The notes below the pieces were generated by a model. The model saw only the letters and a program-made list of their open reading frames with translations. It was not told the DNA's origin and did no database searches. From Citrobacter youngae (GTDB taxonomy: Bacteria > Pseudomonadota > Gammaproteobacteria > Enterobacterales > Enterobacteriaceae): a DNA stretch of 64,000 bases. The position numbers were made by a program, and so were the translations under genes. Shown piece by piece: positions 36,989-47,105 of this stretch (position 1 is its first letter; the number at the start of each line of letters is the position of its first letter). Location: NCBI RefSeq assembly GCF_003818115.1, contig NZ_RPOI01000012.1:1-64000 (forward strand), given 5' to 3'.

Positions 36989-37966
36989 ATGAATACTGAA
37001 GCCACGCACGATAAAAATGAAGCACTCTCCACCGGCGTTCGTCTGCGCAATGCCCGTGAACAACTCGGATTCAGCCAACAGGTGGTCGCGGAACGACTCT
37101 GCCTGAAGGTTTCCACGGTACGCGATATTGAAGAAGATAAGGCACCAGCCGATCTCGCTTCAACATTCCTGCGCGGGTATATCCGTTCTTATGCGCGTCT
37201 GGTGCATATTCCTGAAGAAGAACTGTTGCCAGGGCTGGAAAAACAGGCTCCGATTCGTCCTGCCAACGTCGCACCGATGCAAAGTTTTTCGCTCGGTAAG
37301 CGTCGTAAGAAACGCGACGGCTGGCTAATGACCTTTACCTGGCTGGTACTGTTTGTCGTTGTCGGACTGACCGGTGCCTGGTGGTGGCAGAACCATAAAG
37401 CGCAGCAGGAAGAGATCACCACCATGGCCGATCAATCTTCCGCTGAACTGAATGCCGGTAAAGATAACGCACAGAGTGTGCCGCTGGATACCAGCGCCTC
37501 TGCAAGCCAGGACAGTACACCGGCTCCGGATGATGCCGCTCAAACGCCGGATACCGCAGCGACTCCGGCTCCTGGCGCAGATCAAAACGCCGTTGTGGCT
37601 CCGTCTCAGGCCAATGTTGATACTGCAGCGACCACACCCACTGCACCGGCGACAGCGGCACCGCTGCCGACTGACCAGGCTGGCGTCACTACACCGGCTG
37701 GCGATCCTAACGCGCTGGTGATGAATTTCACCGCTGATTGCTGGCTGGAAGTGACCGACGCAACCGGTAAAAAACTGTTCAGCGGCATGCAGCGTAAAGA
37801 TGGCAATCTGAATCTGGTCGGTCAGGCGCCATATAAACTGAAAATTGGCGCTCCGGCGGCAGTGCAGATTCAGTTCCAGGGTAAACCTGTCGACCTGAGT
37901 CGTTTTATCAGAACTAACCAGGTTGCGCGTCTGACCGTTAATGCCGAACAATCACCGGCTCAGTAA
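36989..37966 (+). CDS. rodZ: Cell-shape protein RodZ
   Basis: A 325-residue bitopic protein (E. coli 337). The cytoplasmic N-terminus is a Cro/CI-type helix-turn-helix (about residues 15-75) that binds MreB. One transmembrane helix follows ([20 protein letters not shown], about 112-131), then a Pro/Ala/Thr-rich periplasmic linker and a C-terminal beta domain (about 245-325, [15 protein letters not shown]). It links MreB filaments to wall synthesis. Length variation is in the low-complexity linker. Together with ispG it follows rlmN as in E. coli. Confidence 0.95.
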   Translation: MNTEATHDKNEALSTGVRLRNAREQLGFSQQVVAERLCLKVSTVRDIEEDKAPADLASTFLRGYIRSYARLVHIPEEELLPGLEKQAPIRPANVAPMQSFSLGKRRKKRDGWLMTFTWLVLFVVVGLTGAWWWQNHKAQQEEITTMADQSSAELNAGKDNAQSVPLDTSASASQDSTPAPDDAAQTPDTAATPAPGADQNAVVAPSQANVDTAATTPTAPATAAPLPTDQAGVTTPAGDPNALVMNFTADCWLEVTDATGKKLFSGMQRKDGNLNLVGQAPYKLKIGAPAAVQIQFQGKPVDLSRFIRTNQVARLTVNAEQSPAQ

Positions 37967-37992
37967 CAGACGGCAATGCGGGAGATTTTTTA

Positions 37993-39111
37993 ATGCATAA
38001 CCAGGCTCCAATTCAACGTAGAAAATCGACACGCATTTACGTTGGGAACGTGCCGATCGGCGATGGCGCGCCCATCGCCGTACAGTCGATGACCAATACG
38101 CGTACCACGGATGTGGAAGCGACGGTTAATCAGATTAAAGCGCTGGAACGCGTAGGCGCAGACATTGTTCGTGTCTCTGTACCGACAATGGATGCTGCAG
38201 AAGCGTTCAAGCTTATCAAACAGCAGGTTAACGTCCCGCTGGTTGCCGATATTCACTTCGACTATCGTATCGCGCTGAAGGTGGCGGAATACGGCGTTGA
38301 TTGCCTGCGTATCAACCCAGGTAATATCGGTAATGAAGAGCGTATTCGCATGGTGGTGGACTGCGCTCGTGATAAAAACATTCCTATCCGCATCGGCGTC
38401 AACGCCGGATCGCTGGAAAAAGATCTGCAGGAAAAATACGGTGAACCGACGCCGCAAGCGCTGCTGGAGTCCGCAATGCGCCATGTGGATCACCTCGATC
38501 GTCTGAACTTCGATCAATTCAAAGTCAGCGTTAAAGCGTCTGATGTTTTCCTTGCCGTAGAATCCTATCGCCTGCTGGCGAAACAGATCGATCAACCTCT
38601 GCATCTGGGGATCACCGAAGCCGGTGGCCTGCGTAGCGGCTCGGTAAAATCCGCGATCGGTTTAGGATTGCTGCTGTCTGAAGGGATCGGCGATACGCTG
38701 CGCGTTTCTCTGGCGGCCGATCCGGTAGAAGAGATCAAAGTTGGCTTCGACATCCTGAAATCGCTGCGCATTCGTGCGCGTGGCATCAACTTTATCGCTT
38801 GCCCAACCTGCTCGCGTCAGGAGTTTGACGTTATCGGTACAGTGAACGCGCTGGAGCAACGTCTGGAAGATATTATTACGCCAATGGACGTTTCGATCAT
38901 CGGTTGTGTGGTAAACGGCCCTGGCGAAGCACTGGTTTCCACGCTGGGCGTGACGGGCGGCAACAAGAAAAGCGGCCTGTATGAAGACGGCGTGCGTAAG
39001 GACCGACTCGATAACGACGACATGATCACGCAGCTCGAAGCCCGTATTCGCGCCAAAGCGAGTATCCTCGACGAAGCGCGACGCATTGACGTGCAGCAGC
39101 TTGAAAAATAA
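37993..39111 (+). CDS. ispG: 4-hydroxy-3-methylbut-2-enyl diphosphate synthase IspG
   Basis: A 372-residue [4Fe-4S] enzyme of the MEP isoprenoid pathway, converting MEcPP to HMBPP. Cluster ligands are seen in ACPTCSRQ (Cys about 270 and 273) and [10 protein letters not shown] (Cys about 305, with the catalytic Glu). Spaced 26 bp from rodZ; a hairpin GGGAAGC...GCTTCCC (39121-39139) follows. Confidence 0.97.
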   Translation: MHNQAPIQRRKSTRIYVGNVPIGDGAPIAVQSMTNTRTTDVEATVNQIKALERVGADIVRVSVPTMDAAEAFKLIKQQVNVPLVADIHFDYRIALKVAEYGVDCLRINPGNIGNEERIRMVVDCARDKNIPIRIGVNAGSLEKDLQEKYGEPTPQALLESAMRHVDHLDRLNFDQFKVSVKASDVFLAVESYRLLAKQIDQPLHLGITEAGGLRSGSVKSAIGLGLLLSEGIGDTLRVSLAADPVEEIKVGFDILKSLRIRARGINFIACPTCSRQEFDVIGTVNALEQRLEDIITPMDVSIIGCVVNGPGEALVSTLGVTGGNKKSGLYEDGVRKDRLDNDDMITQLEARIRAKASILDEARRIDVQQLEK

Positions 39112-39120
39112 TAACGTGAT

Positions 39121-39139
39121 GGGAAGCGGCGTGCTTCCC
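39121..39139 (+). terminator. Hairpin behind ispG
   Basis: GGGAAGC-GGCGT-GCTTCCC forms a compact stem just after ispG, followed by GTGTATGATT rather than a T-run. Likely a weak terminator or 3'-end stabiliser before the hisS promoter region. Confidence 0.5.
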
Positions 39140-39221
39140 GTGTATGATTGAACCCGCATGGCGCCCGTATTATCCGGGTTAGCGCTGAGGGTTCATTTTT
39201 ATATCCATAAAGAGAATAAAC

Positions 39222-40496
39222 GTGGCAAAAAACATTCAAGCCATTCGCGGCATGAACGATTATCTGCCTGGCGAAACCGCCATCTGGCAGCGCATTGAAG
39301 GCACTCTTAAAAACGTGCTCGGCAGCTACGGTTACAGTGAAATCCGCTTGCCGATTGTAGAGCAGACCCCGTTATTCAAACGCGCGATCGGTGAAGTCAC
39401 CGACGTCGTTGAAAAAGAGATGTATACCTTTGAGGACCGCAATGGCGACAGTCTGACCCTGCGTCCTGAAGGCACTGCGGGCTGCGTACGCGCCGGCATC
39501 GAACATGGTCTCCTGTACAATCAGGAACAGCGTCTGTGGTATATCGGGCCGATGTTCCGCCACGAACGTCCGCAAAAAGGGCGCTATCGTCAATTCCATC
39601 AGTTGGGTTGCGAAGTGTTTGGCCTGCAAGGCCCGGACATCGATGCTGAACTCATTCTGCTGACCGCCCGCTGGTGGCGTGCGCTGGGGATTTCTCAGCA
39701 TGTCAGCCTTGAGCTGAACTCCATTGGGTCGCTTGAAGCCCGTGCGAACTACCGTGATGCGCTGGTCGCTTATCTGGAACAGTATAAAGATAAACTGGAC
39801 GAAGACTGTAAGCGGCGCATGTACACCAACCCGCTGCGCGTGCTCGACTCCAAAAACCCGGAAGTACAGGCGCTGTTGAACGACGCGCCTGCGCTGGGCG
39901 ACTATCTGGATGACGACTCGCGCGAGCATTTTGCGGGCTTGTGCAAACTGCTGGAGTCCGCAGGTATTGCCTACACCGTCAATCAGCGTCTGGTTCGTGG
40001 TCTTGATTACTACAACCGCACCGTATTTGAGTGGGTCACCACCAGCCTGGGCTCACAGGGTACCGTCTGTGCAGGTGGCCGTTATGACGGTCTGGTAGAG
40101 CAACTTGGCGGCCGCGCAACGCCGGCCGTAGGCTTTGCCATGGGCCTGGAACGACTTGTTTTGTTAGTTCAGGCAGTTAATCCGGAATTTAACGCCGATC
40201 CTGTTGTCGATATATACCTGGTCGCTTCGGGGGCAGACACGCAGTCGGCGGCAATGCGGCTTGCAGAACGTCTGCGCGATGAAGTTCCTGGTGTGAAACT
40301 GATGACAAACCACGGCGGCGGCAACTTTAAGAAACAGTTTGCCCGCGCCGATAAGTGGGGCGCCCGCGTTGCACTGGTACTGGGTGAGTCCGAAGTGGCT
40401 GACGGTACCGTTGTAGTGAAGGATTTGCGCTCTGGTGAGCAAACGGCAGTAGCGCAGGATAGCGTTGCCACGCATTTGCGCACTCTACTGGGCTAA
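39222..40496 (+). CDS. hisS: Histidyl-tRNA synthetase
   Basis: A 424-residue class II synthetase starting at GTG ([16 protein letters not shown]). Motif 2 is in [19 protein letters not shown], the histidine-specific [15 protein letters not shown] is present, and motif 3 is in GFAMGLERL; the anticodon-binding domain is the last 100 residues. AGAGAAT precedes the GTG. Follows ispG by 110 bp and is followed by yfgM after 13 bp. Confidence 0.97.
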   Translation: MAKNIQAIRGMNDYLPGETAIWQRIEGTLKNVLGSYGYSEIRLPIVEQTPLFKRAIGEVTDVVEKEMYTFEDRNGDSLTLRPEGTAGCVRAGIEHGLLYNQEQRLWYIGPMFRHERPQKGRYRQFHQLGCEVFGLQGPDIDAELILLTARWWRALGISQHVSLELNSIGSLEARANYRDALVAYLEQYKDKLDEDCKRRMYTNPLRVLDSKNPEVQALLNDAPALGDYLDDDSREHFAGLCKLLESAGIAYTVNQRLVRGLDYYNRTVFEWVTTSLGSQGTVCAGGRYDGLVEQLGGRATPAVGFAMGLERLVLLVQAVNPEFNADPVVDIYLVASGADTQSAAMRLAERLRDEVPGVKLMTNHGGGNFKKQFARADKWGARVALVLGESEVADGTVVVKDLRSGEQTAVAQDSVATHLRTLLG

Positions 40497-40509
40497 GGAG
40501 AAGGACAGC

Positions 40510-41130
40510 GTGGAAATTTACGAGAACGAACACGACCAGGTTGATGCGGTAAAACGCTTCTTTGCTGAAAACGGCAAAGCGCTGGTTGTTGGGGTAATTT
40601 TAGGGGTTGGCGCGCTGGTCGGCTGGCGTTACTGGACCAGTCATCAGACGGAGTCCGCACGCTCTGCTTCTCTGGCGTATCAAAATACGGTGACTGCGGT
40701 TAGCGCAGGTAAGCCTGATAGCATTCCTGCCGCAGAGAAATTTGCCGCAGAGAACAAAAATACATACGGCGCATTAGCGTCAATGGAACTGGCACAGCAG
40801 TTTGTTGACCAAAACGAACTAGAGAAAGCCGCGGCCCAGTTACAACAAGGCCTGGCCGCCACCAGCGATGAGAATCTCAAAGCGGTGCTTAATCTGCGTC
40901 TTGCTCGTGTTCAGGTTCAGCTTAAGCAGGCTGATACCGCGCTGAAAACACTCGATACCATTAAAGGTGAAGGGTGGGCGGCAATTGTAGCCGATCTGCG
41001 TGGTGAAGCGTTGCTGAGCAAAGGCGACAAACAAGGTGCGCGTAGCGCATGGGAAGCGGGTGTGAAAAGCGATGCCTCTCCTGCTCTGAGCGAAATGATG
41101 CAGATGAAAATCAATAATTTGTCCATCTGA
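40510..41130 (+). CDS. yfgM: YfgM, SecYEG-associated periplasmic TPR protein
   Basis: A 206-residue protein beginning with GTG (MEIYENEHDQVDAVKRFF), the same start and length as in E. coli; AAGGAGAAGGA precedes it. One transmembrane helix (ALVVGVILGVGALVGWRYW, about residues 23-41) anchors a periplasmic TPR domain. YfgM partners with PpiD at the SecYEG translocon and assists folding of outer-envelope proteins. Sits directly before bamB. Confidence 0.95.
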   Translation: MEIYENEHDQVDAVKRFFAENGKALVVGVILGVGALVGWRYWTSHQTESARSASLAYQNTVTAVSAGKPDSIPAAEKFAAENKNTYGALASMELAQQFVDQNELEKAAAQLQQGLAATSDENLKAVLNLRLARVQVQLKQADTALKTLDTIKGEGWAAIVADLRGEALLSKGDKQGARSAWEAGVKSDASPALSEMMQMKINNLSI

Positions 41131-41140
41131 GAGGGACCCG

Positions 41141-42319
41141 ATGCAATTGCGTAAATTACTTCTGCCAGGGCTGCTTTCCGTTACCCTATTGAGCGGCTGT
41201 TCACTGTTTAGTGGCGAAGAAGATGTCGTTAAGATGTCCCCGTTACCGGTGGTCGAAAACCAGTTTACTCCGTCTACTGCCTGGAGCACTTCTGTAGGCA
41301 ACGGTATTGGTGATTTCTACTCCAACCTTCATCCTGCACTGGCGGATAACGTGGTCTATGCTGCCTCTCGCGCCGGTGTGGTGAAAGCGCTGAACGCAGA
41401 CGACGGCAAAGAAGTCTGGTCTGTTAATCTGGGTGAGAAAGACGGCTGGTTCTCCCGTGCATCTGCTCAGCTTTCTGGCGGAGTCACCGTGTCCGGCGGC
41501 CATGTTTATATTGGCAGCGAAAAAGCACAGGTTTATGCGCTGAACACCAGCGACGGCACAACCGCATGGCAGACGAAAGTTGCCGGGGAAGCGCTGTCTC
41601 GCCCGGTGGTGAGCGATGGCATGGTGTTAATCCACACCAGCAACGGCCAGTTGCAGGCCTTGAACGAAGCTGACGGCGCCATCAAATGGACCGTTAACCT
41701 CGATATGCCTTCTCTGTCACTGCGCGGCGAATCTGCTCCAGCGACCGCCTTTGGCGCAGCTATTGTGGGTGGCGATAATGGTCGCGTAAGTGCCGTACTG
41801 ATGCAGCAGGGCCAGATGATTTGGCAGCAGCGTATCTCTCAGGCCACTGGCCCAACCGAAATCGATCGTCTGAGTGATGTCGATACCACGCCGGTTATCG
41901 TCAATGGCGTAGTTTACGCACTGGCTTATAATGGTAACCTGACGGCGCTGGATCTGCGCAGTGGCCAGATCATGTGGAAACGTGAGCTCGGCTCGGTGAA
42001 TGATTTCATCGTCGATGGTAATCGTATCTATCTGGTTGATCAGAATGACCGTGTGCTGGCGCTGACCACCGACGGCGGCGTGACGCTGTGGACGCAAAGC
42101 GATCTGCTGCACCGTCTGCTGACGTCTCCGGCTCTGTATAACGGTAACCTGGTCGTAGGCGATAGCGAAGGCTACCTGCACTGGATTAACGTTGAAGATG
42201 GTCGCTTTGTCGCTCAGCAGAAAGTCGATAGCTCAGGTTTCCTGACCGAGCCGGTCGCTGCTGATGGTAAACTGCTGATCCAGGCGAAAGACGGTACGCT
42301 GTACTCCATTACGCGTTAA
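41141..42319 (+). CDS. bamB: Outer-membrane assembly lipoprotein BamB
   Basis: A 392-residue lipoprotein with lipobox LLSGC (Cys20), followed by SLF, which suits outer-membrane sorting. The rest is an eight-bladed beta-propeller with repeated PQQ-like units (for example VVKALNADDGKEVWSVNLG and VYALNTSDGTTAWQTKV). It binds BamA and speeds beta-barrel insertion. It is 10 bp behind yfgM; a hairpin follows before der. Confidence 0.97.
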   Translation: MQLRKLLLPGLLSVTLLSGCSLFSGEEDVVKMSPLPVVENQFTPSTAWSTSVGNGIGDFYSNLHPALADNVVYAASRAGVVKALNADDGKEVWSVNLGEKDGWFSRASAQLSGGVTVSGGHVYIGSEKAQVYALNTSDGTTAWQTKVAGEALSRPVVSDGMVLIHTSNGQLQALNEADGAIKWTVNLDMPSLSLRGESAPATAFGAAIVGGDNGRVSAVLMQQGQMIWQQRISQATGPTEIDRLSDVDTTPVIVNGVVYALAYNGNLTALDLRSGQIMWKRELGSVNDFIVDGNRIYLVDQNDRVLALTTDGGVTLWTQSDLLHRLLTSPALYNGNLVVGDSEGYLHWINVEDGRFVAQQKVDSSGFLTEPVAADGKLLIQAKDGTLYSITR

Positions 42320-42341
42320 TCGTCCTGGCCGCTCGCTTTGA

Positions 42342-42370
42342 AAAACGGCTCCTGGTGCAGGGGCCGTTTT
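42342..42370 (+). terminator. Hairpin between bamB and der
   Basis: AAAACGGC and GCCGTTTT enclose a partly paired GC-rich loop; TACTGTTTTT follows. It may partly terminate bamB transcription before der. Confidence 0.6.
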
Positions 42371-42437
42371 ACTGTTTTTAACAATGGCGCAAAAATAGCG
42401 TCCGTTGTCTGATGATTTTTTAAATGAGGCTTTAAAC

Positions 42438-43909
42438 ATGGTACCTGTGGTCGCGCTTGTCGGGCGCCCTAACGTTGGCAAATCCACGTTATTTAACCGT
42501 CTAACTCGCACCCGAGATGCGCTGGTTGCGGATTTCCCGGGTCTGACTCGTGACCGTAAGTACGGTCGTGCGGAAATTGAAGGCCGCGAGTTTATCTGCA
42601 TTGATACTGGTGGTATTGATGGCACCGAAGACGGTGTTGAAACCCGTATGGCTGAGCAGTCGTTGCTGGCTATCGAAGAAGCGGACGTTGTGCTGTTTAT
42701 GGTGGATGCGCGTGCTGGCCTGATGCCGGCAGATGAAGCCATTGCCAAGCATCTGCGTGCGCGCCAGAAACCAACCTTCCTTGTTGCCAACAAAACTGAC
42801 GGACTCGATCCGGATCAGGCTGTTGTCGATTTCTATTCACTGGGGCTGGGCGAAATTTACCCCATCGCGGCGTCCCATGGTCGCGGCGTCCTCAGCCTGC
42901 TGGAGCATGTTCTGCTGCCGTGGATGGATGATATCGCACCGCAGGAAGAAGTGGATGAAGATGCGGAATACTGGGCGAAACTGGAAGCCGAGGAAAACGG
43001 CGAAGAAGAGCCTGAAGACGACTTCAATCCGCAGGATCTGCCGATCAAACTGGCGATTGTCGGCGCCCGAACGTAGGTAAGTCTACACTGACTAACCGTA
43101 TTCTTGGCGAAGACCGCGTGGTGGTTTACGACATGCCGGGGACCACGCGTGACAGTATTTATATCCCAATGCAGCGTGATGAGCGCGAATATGTGCTGAT
43201 TGACACTGCGGGGGTACGTAAGCGCGGTAAAATTACCGAAGCGGTAGAAAAATTCTCCGTAATCAAAACGTTGCAGGCAATTGAAGATGCCAACGTGGTG
43301 ATGCTGGTGATTGACGCTCGCGAAGGGATCTCCGATCAGGACCTCTCGCTGTTGGGCTTTATCCTCAATAGTGGGCGCTCACTTGTTATCGTCGTCAACA
43401 AGTGGGATGGCCTGACGCAGGAAGTGAAAGAACAGGTAAAAGAGACACTGGACTTCCGTCTGGGCTTTATCGACTTTGCCCGTGTTCACTTTATCTCCGC
43501 GCTGCACGGCAGCGGTGTAGGTAACCTGTTCGAATCCGTGCGCGAAGCGTATGACAGCTCAACCCGTCGCGTCAGCACCGCGATGCTGACTCGCATCATG
43601 ACCATGGCAGTAGAAGATCATCAGCCGCCGCTGGTGCGTGGTCGCCGTGTGAAGCTTAAGTACGCACACGCCGGTGGTTATAACCCGCCGATTGTGGTGA
43701 TCCACGGTAACCAGGTGAAAGACCTGCCGGATTCATACAAGCGCTATCTGATGAACTACTTCCGCAAATCACTGGAAGTCATGGGTACACCAATCCGTAT
43801 TCAGTTCAAGGAAGGGGAAAACCCGTTTGCCAACAAACGTAATACACTGACACCAACGCAGATGCGTAAGCGTAAGCGTTTGATTAAGCACATCAAAAAA
43901 AGTAAGTAA
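42438..43909 (+). pseudogene. der: GTPase Der, frameshifted at the second P-loop
   Basis: Der has two GTPase domains and a KH-like C-terminal domain and is essential for 50S ribosome assembly. The ATG at 42438 starts [18 protein letters not shown]1 domain motifs are intact. At about 43061-43068 the sequence reads GTCGGCGCCCGAACGTAG where intact der needs GGC-CGC-CCG-AAC-GTA (G-R-P-N-V). One C is missing, so the first frame stops at 43074-43076 after ..IVGART. The rest of the protein ([12 protein letters not shown] onward, to the KKSK tail) continues in the next frame to 43909. Total length is 1472 bp, one short of the 1473 expected for 490 residues. No other damage was seen, so an assembly error is the likely explanation. 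Confidence 0.92.
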
Positions 43910-43927
43910 CCTTGCTGATGGCGATAG

Positions 43928-43956
43928 AGGCCCGCGTAAATCGCGGGCTTTTTTTC
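43928..43956 (+). terminator. der terminator
   Basis: GCCCGCG-TAAAT-CGCGGGC followed by seven Ts is a classic intrinsic terminator 20 bp after the der stop. Confidence 0.92.
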
Positions 43957-44197
43957 GCCTGTACCTGTCTGTTTGCTGTCAATGACTATTCGCTTTTTAC
44001 CAAGTTTAAATCTAAGAAAGTAGACAATTGTCGAATTTTCATCTTAAAGTCACCCGGTTGGTACTAGACAAAACTACTGTCAGGTTATCAAATGGTTAAA
44101 TAACTCTTCGCCGTATGTAAAAAATCGACCAGCTACGTAACTGGCCGGCGTACATCACGGTGTTTACAAGCACACGACATATCTTTTCGGGAGAATT

Positions 44198-45739
44198 ATG
44201 CAATCCTCTGTTAATCAAAAAGAAAGCCGAACTTTCTTCGGTCATCCTTATCCGCTCGGCTCATTGTTCTTTACTGAGATGTGGGAGCGTTTTTCGTTTT
44301 ATGGCATTCGTCCGTTACTGATCCTGTTTATGGCGGCTACCGTTTATGACGGCGGTATGGGGCTGGCGCGTGAAAATGCCTCGGCGATTGTCGGTATCTT
44401 TGCCGGTACCATGTATCTTGCTGCGCTGCCAGGTGGCTGGCTGGCGGATAACTGGCTCGGCCAACAAAAGGCGGTATGGTATGGCTCCATCCTGATTGCG
44501 CTTGGTCACCTGTCGATTGCGCTCTCGGCCATCATGGGTGACAACCTGTTCTTTATCGGCCTGATGTTTATCGTGCTCGGCTCTGGTCTGTTCAAGACCT
44601 GTATCTCGGTGATGGTCGGCACGCTGTATAAAAAAGGCGATGCGCGTCGTGATGGCGGTTTCTCGCTGTTCTATATGGGCATCAACATGGGCTCCTTCAT
44701 CGCGCCGTTGATCTCCGGGTGGCTGATTAAATCTCATGGCTGGCATTGGGGTTTTGGAATCGGTGGCATCGGGATGTTGGTCGCGTTAATTATCTTCCGC
44801 GTATTTGCTGTTCCGGCGATGAAACGCTACGACAGCGAAGTCGGGCTGGACTCTACCTGGAACAGCCCGGTTGTGAAGCGTAACGGTGTGGGCACGTGGC
44901 TGCTGGCGCTGGCAGTTGGTGTAGCAATTGTTGTTACCCTGATTGCGCAGGGAGTGATTGTGATTAACCCGGTCGCGGTAGCCAGTGTGCTGGTGTATGT
45001 GATTGCGGCATCCGTAGCCCTCTACTTCATCTACCTGTTTGTCTTTGCGGGGCTGAACCGTAAAGAGCGCGCCAGACTGTTGGTCTGCTTTATTCTGCTG
45101 GTTTCCGCGGCCTTCTTCTGGTCGGCATTTGAGCAAAAACCAACGTCGTTTAACCTGTTCGCTAACGACTACACTAATCGTATGATCGGCGATTTTGAAA
45201 TCCCGGCGGTGTGGTTCCAGTCGATCAACGCGCTGTTTATCATCTTGCTGGCACCAGTGTTCAGCTGGGCGTGGCCGAAACTTGCCAGCTTGAACATTCG
45301 CCCGAGCAGCATCACCAAGTTCGTTATCGGTATTCTGTGTGCCGCAGCGGGTTTTGGCCTGATGATGCTGGCAGCGCAAAACGTGCTGAATAATGGTGGT
45401 GCAGGCGTTTCGCCATTCTGGCTGGTGGGTAGTATTCTGATGCTGACGCTTGGCGAACTGTGTCTGAGCCCGATTGGTCTGGCAACCATGACGCTGCTGG
45501 CGCCGGAAAGAATGCGTGGACAGATGATGGGTCTGTGGTTCTGCGCCAGTGCGCTGGGTAACCTGGCCGCGGGTCTGATTGGTGGCCATGTGAAGGCTGA
45601 CCAACTGGATATGCTGCCGGATCTCTTCGCGCGCTGTTCGATTGCGCTGCTGATCTGCGCTGCAGTACTGATCGTCCTCATTGTTCCGATTCGTCGCATG
45701 CTGGAGAATACGCAAACTAAACCGGTGACCAGCGCCTGA
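44198..45739 (+). CDS. POT/PTR-family di- and tripeptide transporter
   Basis: A 513-residue proton-coupled oligopeptide transporter with about 14 membrane helices, like DtpA-DtpD. The family motif ExxERF appears as TEMWERFSFYGIRPLL in helix 1, with FYMGINMGSFIAPLISGWL in helix 5, and FFWSAFEQKPTSFNLFA in helix 7. It imports small peptides, but substrate range cannot be told. It is not between der and yfgJ in K-12, so it is an insertion there. The 240-bp leader after the der terminator is AT-rich and probably holds its own promoter; CGGGAGAAT precedes the ATG. Confidence 0.9.
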   Translation: MQSSVNQKESRTFFGHPYPLGSLFFTEMWERFSFYGIRPLLILFMAATVYDGGMGLARENASAIVGIFAGTMYLAALPGGWLADNWLGQQKAVWYGSILIALGHLSIALSAIMGDNLFFIGLMFIVLGSGLFKTCISVMVGTLYKKGDARRDGGFSLFYMGINMGSFIAPLISGWLIKSHGWHWGFGIGGIGMLVALIIFRVFAVPAMKRYDSEVGLDSTWNSPVVKRNGVGTWLLALAVGVAIVVTLIAQGVIVINPVAVASVLVYVIAASVALYFIYLFVFAGLNRKERARLLVCFILLVSAAFFWSAFEQKPTSFNLFANDYTNRMIGDFEIPAVWFQSINALFIILLAPVFSWAWPKLASLNIRPSSITKFVIGILCAAAGFGLMMLAAQNVLNNGGAGVSPFWLVGSILMLTLGELCLSPIGLATMTLLAPERMRGQMMGLWFCASALGNLAAGLIGGHVKADQLDMLPDLFARCSIALLICAAVLIVLIVPIRRMLENTQTKPVTSA

Positions 45740-45802
45740 TAACACCTCGATTGTGCCGGGGCAGACGTTATGTCCCGGCCATTTAATTTTCGAGGTAAGA
45801 AC

Positions 45803-46837
45803 ATGCTGTTTGGGTTTGTTGGACTTGGCGCAGTCGTTGAAACGGCATACTTGCCTGCATTACGTAACATGTTCGGTGATTCACTACGCTGCGTGGGATT
45901 TGACGTTCAACCCGCAAAACAGCCAGCAGGCGTGACGCGTTGTACATCGCTCGAAGAACTGCTTACTCAGCCTCTTGATACCCTGTTTATCACGACCGCA
46001 TCCCTACATCATCTTGAGGTGCTTGAACAGGCCCTGGCCTCTCCCATCGCACGTATCGTGGTTGAAAAACCTATTGTCGCCACGCTTTCCCAAATTGAAA
46101 AACTGAAAATGCTGCTGGTTCAACCCGGTGTTGCTGATCGCGTGCTGGCGCTAGACCACTGGATGGCGCGCATCGAAACGGTGAAGCGAGGGTTGGTCAG
46201 CACTTTTGCCGAGATTGTGAAAATCGAAGGTTTCTTGCAGGAGCCAAGCGGGTTTAACACCGCAGGGGAGCCGATAGCGCTTAACTTTGCCACCGGTGAA
46301 CCGGACACGCGTGAACTTCGCCACCCGGATGGCGTGATTCTGGATATCGGTACGCACGTGTTAGCAATGCTGCGGGAAACGGTACGGTATCTGGGAGGGA
46401 ATAATGAGATGGTGCTGCGGTTAGTGAGTGCTAAAGACCGTCTGGGGCGTGATATCCCCCAGAGTGACCTGACCACGGCAGAGGGTGAAGCTCATCTTCA
46501 GGGGCAGATTAGCGGCATACCGCTGGATATCTGGCTGAATAAGTACGCGGGTCCAACTGGCGGTCAAAAAGGTTTGCGTCTGTATCTGAGCGATGGTCGT
46601 ATCATCAGTCATGATCGGCGCGGTACAGAAGATGTACTGGAAGTGATTGACGGTGATGCTGTGCGTCGCTGGAAGCTTCCTGGCACGATTTATGCCCATT
46701 GTCTGGCGGAACATATTCTGGGGGCGCAAAGTCTGTTTGAACGCAACCCACAGGAGGTGAGGCGCACAACGCAGCGCAGACTGGAGGAGGTTGAACGATT
46801 ACTCACCTTGCAGCAACAGCTGCGTGGCCCACACTAA
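45803..46837 (+). CDS. Gfo/Idh/MocA-type oxidoreductase
   Basis: A 344-residue NAD(P)-dependent oxidoreductase-like protein. The N-terminal Rossmann domain starts FVGLGAVVETAYLPAL, and VVEKPIVATL is the EKP motif characteristic of the family. A mixed-sheet C-terminal domain contains DIGTHVLAML, matching the family's D-x-G-x-H segment. The ATG at 45803 has GAGGTAAG upstream and is preferred over an ATG 33 bases earlier. Substrate is probably a sugar or cyclitol but is unknown. It lies 63 bp after the peptide transporter and may be cotranscribed, though no shared pathway is evident. Confidence 0.8.
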   Translation: MLFGFVGLGAVVETAYLPALRNMFGDSLRCVGFDVQPAKQPAGVTRCTSLEELLTQPLDTLFITTASLHHLEVLEQALASPIARIVVEKPIVATLSQIEKLKMLLVQPGVADRVLALDHWMARIETVKRGLVSTFAEIVKIEGFLQEPSGFNTAGEPIALNFATGEPDTRELRHPDGVILDIGTHVLAMLRETVRYLGGNNEMVLRLVSAKDRLGRDIPQSDLTTAEGEAHLQGQISGIPLDIWLNKYAGPTGGQKGLRLYLSDGRIISHDRRGTEDVLEVIDGDAVRRWKLPGTIYAHCLAEHILGAQSLFERNPQEVRRTTQRRLEEVERLLTLQQQLRGPH

Positions 46838-46889
46838 GCGTATCGTGGTAAAATTAGCGCAGAGCTGAACGCCCTTTATAGGAGTTACC

Positions 46890-47105
46890 ATGTCAATGAA
46901 CTGCCCGGAATGTCACGCAGAACTGGAACAGCAAAACGGTGTGGCGCACTGTGAAAACTGCAAAAAAGTTATTCCGTTAGAAGCGCGCTGTCCGGAGTGC
47001 CATCTGCCACTGCAAGTGTTAAAAGCCTGCGGCGCAGTGGATTATTTCTGTCAGAACGGCCATGGCCTTATTTCGAAAAAACGCGTGGAGTTTGCGCCGG
47101 TTTAA
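46890..47105 (+). CDS. yfgJ: Zinc-ribbon protein YfgJ
   Basis: A 71-residue protein with CPEC..CENC and [17 protein letters not shown], two zinc-ribbon-like Cys pairs. It matches E. coli YfgJ (DUF1407). Function unknown. ATAGGAGTTACC precedes the ATG. Its end overlaps by 4 bases the end of the convergent xseA. Confidence 0.93.
   Translation: MSMNCPECHAELEQQNGVAHCENCKKVIPLEARCPECHLPLQVLKACGAVDYFCQNGHGLISKKRVEFAPV

Noticed and set aside
44786-45745. 319-codon frame opposite the peptide transporter
   Set aside because: Rich in His, Gln and Arg, typical of an antisense frame of a membrane-protein gene.
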